Shown: in pieces, positions 58,809 through 64,000 of the stretch
How positions within the stretch are numbered: the first letter of the stretch is position 1
Layout of the letters: each line of letters begins with the position of its first letter
Assembly (NCBI GenBank): GCA_020080175.1
Contig: JAGHQL010000010.1
Coordinates: forward strand, 180,178-244,177
Source of the DNA: Glutinoglossum americanum
Taxonomy: Eukaryota; Ascomycota; Geoglossomycetes; Geoglossales; Geoglossaceae
Length of the DNA stretch: 64,000 nt
Direction of reading: 5' to 3'
Translations under genes and position numbers: made by a program
Notes under the pieces: generated by a model
Database searches by the model: none
What the model was told of the DNA's origin: nothing
Seen by the model: only the letters and a program-made list of their open reading frames with translations

Positions 58809-61800
58809 ATGGTTGACTTATCTGTCCTTGATGGCGTCTCTTCCGAGAAGCAAACTGTCAACGGCGAGACTAATTCGATGGATGGGGCGGCTCAGGCGGT
58901 GAAGCCGGCGCAAAATAACATGGCGGCAAAAAAGAATTCAGAAGTGCCACCACCCGGCCAGATCCTGACCGGGAAGCAAGAACATTGTGAGGCAAACACC
59001 CTTTGTCAGGACTGCAAATGCTAAGTTGAAGTTTCCGTCAGACCTCAAACGCGAGCTCACCTCCCAACAGGTGGAATTTGAGATTTCGGAGCTCTCGTCA
59101 CCTACGGCTCTTCAAAGATTCGGGGCGCCATTCAGATCAGAATTCGGAGAAGTTTCGCCTCTCGATTCAGACTTGCCAATCCTGAGATATATCTTTGTAC
59201 ACCATGTGCGCAACTTTCCATTTTTGGATCATGCGAAGGAGAAGGAGTTCTGGCAGGATAAGCTACAAGTCGTAAGCGGTCATATAGTCCGATCCCTGCG
59301 CGAACCCCTACTAATGAACCTCTCTTTGGTTGTAGTTTCTTGAATCCTTTGCCAACAAGCACATCTCCTCTTCGGAAGACCGGCTAGAGGAGACCAAACG
59401 GCGAAAGCTAGCTCTAAAATCCAAAAAACTTGTTGAGCTGATGATGGTTTCCGGTATTCCGACAGCGTCTGGATATGAGGAACGCATTAGGTTTTCCGAG
59501 ATAGATCCCATCGATAGAGGTGCCCAGGATCAGGGACTCCTCGTCAATATGCCAGATGGTCATGATATCAATGGGTGGAATGTTAATGTTGCTGGTGTTA
59601 GGATGGCATCTGAAAAGAGAACAGTGAGATATCAAACACATGCTGTGGGTAGCTCTATTATCTGTATTTCGTGCTGACGACGCTATATCCCGGATATGTT
59701 GCTGATAGTTCACCAGCAATTCATATTGACAGTCAAGGGCCCGGATGGAAAGGAGATAGTGGTTGGCCGTCGTTACGGGGATTTCGTCAGGCTACAACGG
59801 AATCTCCGAACCGAATTGCCTGGCAAAATTTTCCCCTCCGTGCCGAAAAAGAACAAGAGTTCGACTTCTCACAGTGGCCCGTTAAGTGTAGCCCGCGACG
59901 ATTCTTCACTATCATCAGTATCCACTCAAGACACAATGTCTATTCATGATGAATCAAGCTCCAGCTCTCTACGTGCACTTGTCGATCATCGGCACTCCCG
60001 TTCCCGAAACCCGTCACCAGTGGGTTCTACAGAGGACCTGAAAAAACCAGTCGTTCTGTGGCGGGAATCTCAGCGGGTGGGCTTGAGGGCGTTTATCCGA
60101 ACACTTCTACAAAACCCCCAGGTCGCCAAGACAAAGGCAATGAACTCGTTTTTGACTTCTAATCCCATAAGACTTAATGAAGAGGAAAAGGGAGACCTCA
60201 AGCGACGGAAAGAGATGGACGAACTAAGAATAGAGGAACAGAGAAAGTTCTACGAAATTGCAAGGCAGAGGGCCAAGGAACTAGATATTTACATGGAAAG
60301 ATTCAGGAGGGACATTGTGGAAAGCAGTGAGTTGTGGTTAGAGATTACATGATCAGAAAGAGGCACTGATCCTCGATACAACAGATGGCCTCACGAAATT
60401 ATTCCAGGAAATCCGAGAGAAAGAGAAGCTAGAAGATTTGAGTGTGCAGTACCAGAAATTTGCAGAATGGTTAAAGATAGAGTATGTGGCAATCAAGTCC
60501 CTGGGTTTGGGAAGCAAATGCGCTAACTCTATGTTTAGAATTGCGGCGACTGTTTACCATCTCTTTCTCGCGGAGGACAACTCCCCAGAGATATTCGCCC
60601 AAGCCAAGAGGATACACTCCCTCATCCCTTACTCACTCTTGAAAAACGTTATCCGTATTGCGAACCCAGCAGCTGTCATGTCAGGTGTTCTCGATCTTTT
60701 TCTTGCCCAACCGTTTGGGTCGAAATCACTCATGCAGAGGATCTTTGCCATGACCCTCCATGATGGAATCAGGACTTTCCAGAAGCCCATCGATTCTCTA
60801 ATAGTCAAAATCAATGATCCTGTGTTCTGTGAGAAATTAAAGCAATTCTGCGATGCGGAGGAGGATACAAGGAATCTTATTAGGGATATAGCCGCCGAGG
60901 ACTATATCGATATCATAGTGGCCATATTGCAGTCGGATTTACTGTCGCCAGAATTGAGTCCGCAACAGATGGAAAGAGCGTACAACGCCTATGCTGCGTG
61001 GAATAATGCGGTCGAGAATGTTAGTTGTTCCGAATCAACTTCCAGTCTCCGTTTACTAATCATGACGGTAATCAGGTGGATGCAGAGATGAAGGCTGGAG
61101 CTCAGCTTTTTGCATATCTAAAGCAGCTCCTGAAACTCTATACAAGACAAAGAGATAAGGCTATGATGTTAAGCATCATTGAGGAGGTAAGCGATACATA
61201 CACATACCTTCTTTCTTTCCTGTATTAACCGGTCTTATCGCCTAGCCCGTCACCCTCCAACTCTTCCGGGATCTTTTTACGATCTTCTACGAGCCCTTAG
61301 TCCGGGTCTACAAATCTGCAAACGTCTATAATAGCGTCACCGACTTCGCCGACTTCTTCGATGACCTCATCCAAGTCGTAACAAAGGCGCAGAATCAAGA
61401 TCTGTCAACGGACCCTAACCAGACCGTGCAATTATTCATTGACCTCTGCGCTCGCCATGAACACAACCTCTATAAGTTTATACATGAGGTACACATCCAC
61501 GACAATGGTCTCTTTGATAATTTGATGGGCTGGCTAGAGGGCATCTTAACGTTCCTGCGTATGGGACCACACGGCGGGAAACTGGACATGAATGCTCTAT
61601 TCCAGGGCGCTGTGGACATGGGCCAGGTTGACAAGGAGAAATCTATTAGGGAGATAAATACACTTGTGAAGTGGCAAGAAGAGCGGAAGAAATGGCACCA
61701 GGGCAAGACGAGGCAAAAAATGGCTGCAGAGAGCCACAGCTTGGAGATAGCGCCTGGCCAAAATTATTTCAGAGGAAGTGACTTTGGCTTAAACGAAGTA

Positions 61801-62097
61801 TGTAGATTCCACTTTCACATTTGCATCATCATTCTCTTCTCTCAGACGTCAATCTTGCTGACCTACGTCCCGCAGATTGACCTCCAAGATCTAGAAATCG
61901 AAGACGGTATAAACTCCAGCGATGAAGAGGAGGAAGATGACGACCTCGATCCCATCTCCGCCGAGCGCAAACGGCGGGCGAGGAAGCAAGACCATCTGCG
62001 CCGCACAGCGGGCGAACCACAGAAGCCAGAGGTGGAGGAATTACATAAGCTGCAAGCTAGCTTCCTCGCGATGTTGAGGAATGTTTTGGCGGAATGA
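58809..62097 (+). CDS. PX-domain protein of the yeast YPR097W family
   Basis: Eight exons (58809-58986, 59042-59271, 59336-59644, 59717-60326, 60385-61019, 61076-61186, 61246-61797, 61876-62097) encode about 948 residues. The N-terminal PX-associated region (LKRELTSQQVEFEISELSSPTALQRFGAPF onward) covers ~60-190. The phosphoinositide-binding PX domain follows, with RRYGDF at 257-262 and a long Ser-rich insertion. A helical DUF3818-type region extends to ~860 (AIKSLGLGSKCANSMFRIAATVYH; VRVYKSANVYNSVTDFADFF). The tail is acidic and ends MLRNVLAE. The yeast homologue is a PX protein implicated in lipid homeostasis. Membrane recruitment by phosphoinositides is expected. The start is the first ATG; the frame opens four codons earlier at TTG. 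The 78-nt last intron is stop-free in frame. Confidence 0.9.
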
Positions 62098-62627
62098 TAT
62101 CGGGAAGGCATTGATCGCCGATGTTTCTGATGGTACCACTCCTAAGCACCGATTCGATCCGGGGCTTTTTTTCCTTTCCAATTGAATAGGTGGATTAATG
62201 GCCGGTTGCAGGCGTAGAGGATGGGGAACCAGTTCTCAAAGGGAATCATGATGTTCGATTGCACTGATAGATGTATCCATTTGTCTCCACTGCGTATTCT
62301 CAAGGCTCGTTTTTGTGTTAGCTCTTCACCCTTTATGAAAAATAACTGTCTGCCCTCGAAAGGGTTGCCGGCTTCTTAGAGTCTCAGGAGTTCACTTCGG
62401 CTGCATCAGTTGGTATCGAGTGGCGAATGAATTGCAAGCATTGTGACTAGAATCAACGAAAATGAGACAAATACATAATAGAAGCGGGCTCTCATCCTAT
62501 TTCGATCCTACATAAACAACAATAGTAATCGGTGTGTGCGGATTATGTTGGCACCTTAAAAAAGAACAAATAGTATGCAGAAATTTGGGGGAGCTGAGAA
62601 GAAACGTTGAAAGGGATAATAAAAAGT
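62098..62627. other. Intergenic region
   Basis: The 3' flank of the PX gene and the region downstream of the minus-strand tRNA gene. No other gene seen. Confidence 0.8.
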
Positions 62628-62635
62628 AAAAAAAA
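62628..62635 (-). terminator. RNA polymerase III terminator of tRNA-Tyr
   Basis: A run of eight T on the minus strand begins two bases after the end of the mature tRNA. A second T run follows further on. Confidence 0.85.
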
Positions 62636-62636
62636 G

Positions 62637-62721
62637 TCCCTTGACCCGGACTCGAACCGGGGATACTTCGGTAAACTTGTTCAATTACAGCCGAATGCCC
62701 TACCAACTAGACCATCAAGGG
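62637..62721 (-). tRNA. tRNA-Tyr (GTA) with 12-nt intron
   Basis: The minus strand folds as a complete cloverleaf. The acceptor stem is CCCTTGA with TCAAGGG and discriminator A. The D arm contains AGTTGGTA. The anticodon stem is TTCGG with CCGAA, and the T arm is CCCGG-TTCGAGT-CCGGG. The anticodon GTA reads tyrosine codons. Twelve extra bases (TTGAACAAGTTT) sit one base after the anticodon, the standard place for a eukaryotic tRNA intron; tRNA-Tyr genes are generally intron-bearing. The internal B box is GGTTCGAGTCC. CCA is not encoded, as expected. Confidence 0.96.
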
Positions 62722-63006
62722 TTGAAAATAGGGATGGCTAAGCGAATTCATGTACCCAACAAGGCACCCTAGCACTTAACTTAATTAGGGCGACCAGCTG
62801 CTCAATTTGTTCCAATGTAATGCAACTCCAGGCTCTCTTCCGACGGAAACCCGCACTGCAAAGATACCATAGGGCAGAGGTCTTCAATGGTCCCCCCGTT
62901 ACTCGGGAATTGAAGCGGCTTGCAGCGAACCTTACGCTTTTACCGCGATGCGCCCGATGACGATATCAACCCCACCCCCGTCGTCGCAAAAAACACAGGA
63001 CATTGT

Positions 63007-64000
63007 ATGATAACTATGTTCGGAAACACCGATCAGAGCGGCAGGGGCAGGAGAGGAAGGGGCCTTGGTGGATACGGCGATGATACCGCCAAACAAAGCC
63101 CATCTAGGGCCCCTTTGAATGGCTTATTCAAGGATGGTGTTTGGATGTGTATGTTTGTTTATATACGTCTCAATCATCAACCCAAGTCTATGATATATAG
63201 TTAACATTCCTGCCCCTCCTCCCAGGCAACTGCAGTCTCCGTCTCCCCGCTGAACGCCTCCAAACGCGCAAGGAGGGCGCAAATAAGGGACGATGGTGTG
63301 AGTTCGCAAACCCACGATACCTTAGCTCCGAATTCCCTGCTAATATCTGGGCGGGGGTTCCGAAAGTCTATAAATGCCAAAAACCCCAGTTTAAGCAATG
63401 CAAGTTCTTCCTCTGGGAAGATGAGGCCAAAGCCCGCGAAGAGAACAACTCTCGATCCGAGCCCCGCCCTTTAACCAAACCAACAGCTTCGCCACGCAAC
63501 AACCCCTATAATACTCCCACCTCCAACACCCGACCATCCAGCAGAAGCCCTTCTGTGCCCTTCAACACACCGTCGAAGCCGCCTAGATATCCAGCTGCTT
63601 CTGCGGCCGCAACAAACGCACCGCGTACCTCGACGCAGTCATTACGAGGCTGGGACGACAACGCCGATGAAGGGGGACCAGAGAAGTTTTACGATTTCCC
63701 GCTTAGCGACGAGGAGGCGATGAGGGAGATAGAGCAGGTGGAACAGATGGAGGCGCGGGTGGCGGCGATTAAGCCTTCAACATCCATGGGTCTGGGATCG
63801 CAACGGCCACTTCCACTACTACCACCACCACCACAACCATCGGCATCCATACCTCCGCCGCAAACTCCCAGAAAAACCCCCAGAACCGCAACCACCACCT
63901 CCCCCGGCAAGCGCGCTCGTTCTCCCTCCCCCCCCGCACCCCTCACGCCCACCACGCCTCCCCACGCCTCCCCCGCCCCCTCCATAGACCGGATCCTCTT
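63007..64000 (+). CDS. GRF zinc-finger protein, cut by the window end
   Basis: Three exons are visible (63007-63148, 63226-63297, 63367 to the right edge), and the reading frame is still open at 64000. Joined, they give a GRF-type zinc finger at about residues 40-90: GLFKDGVWMCNCSLRLPAE, then QTRKEGANKGRWFYKC and QCKFFLWEDEAKARE. GRF fingers bind single-stranded nucleic acid and occur in topoisomerase III, APE2 and small fungal proteins; the acidic and Pro/Ser-rich tail here resembles the latter. The finger is split by two introns, the second with a perfect GTGAGT donor. The start is uncertain: ATGs at 63007 and 63016 are both possible, and the frame opens further upstream without ATG. Confidence 0.8.

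Noticed and set aside
1-64000. CRISPR arrays, prokaryotic operons, phage or viral genes
   Set aside because: The tandem arrays have contiguous short units without spacers, and all recognised genes are spliced fungal nuclear genes.

Overview
This window is nuclear DNA of a filamentous ascomycete (Pezizomycotina). The genes carry many short introns, mostly 50-100 nt, with GT..AG ends and CTAAC/CTGAC-like branch sites. The proteins are fungal versions of universal genes together with families limited to filamentous fungi: a REG1-type PP1 regulator, a YPR097W-type PX protein, DapB, and a 'PPAIRRKYFSTLERLRLAQ' family protein. The intron load is high (CCT4 has 10 exons, SDH1 and the NAD(P)HX dehydratase 8 each, ATP1 7), which would suit an early-diverging lineage such as Pezizomycetes. 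That placement is an inference from intron density only. I assembled all gene models by hand from splice signals, reading-frame continuity and family conservation.

Layout. Positions 1-22 kb are gene-poor: a GAF-domain protein (5.1-8.0 kb), an MFS transporter (10.0-11.9 kb, minus) and a conserved fungal protein (14.1-16.0 kb, minus). They are separated by multi-kilobase non-coding stretches holding short-unit minisatellites and strongly strand-biased C- or G-rich tracts. From 22.3 kb to the right edge the window is gene-dense and mostly housekeeping: cytidine deaminase, a VPS10 sorting receptor, a coiled-coil membrane protein, RPB7, MPO1, ATP1, dipeptidyl aminopeptidase DapB, NAD(P)HX dehydratase, TMA22/DENR, REG1, an ELMO protein, SDH1, RPT1, CCT4, a small basic protein, a PX-domain protein, tRNA-Tyr(GTA), and the start of a GRF zinc-finger protein cut by the window end.

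The genes do not form a biosynthetic or defence cluster. Two mitochondrial energy genes (ATP1, SDH1), two vacuolar-pathway genes (VPS10, DapB) and two proteostasis genes (RPT1, CCT4) lie in the same 35 kb. Only RPT1/CCT4 and RPB7/MPO1 are tightly divergent and could share promoters. I found no credible undescribed multi-gene system. The observations most worth checking are gene-structural: a VPS10 receptor with one ectodomain copy instead of the usual fungal two, two GC-AG introns in CCT4, internal micro-exons of 11 and 8 nt, very small 3' exons in RPB7 and SDH1, and two stop-free, frame-neutral introns.
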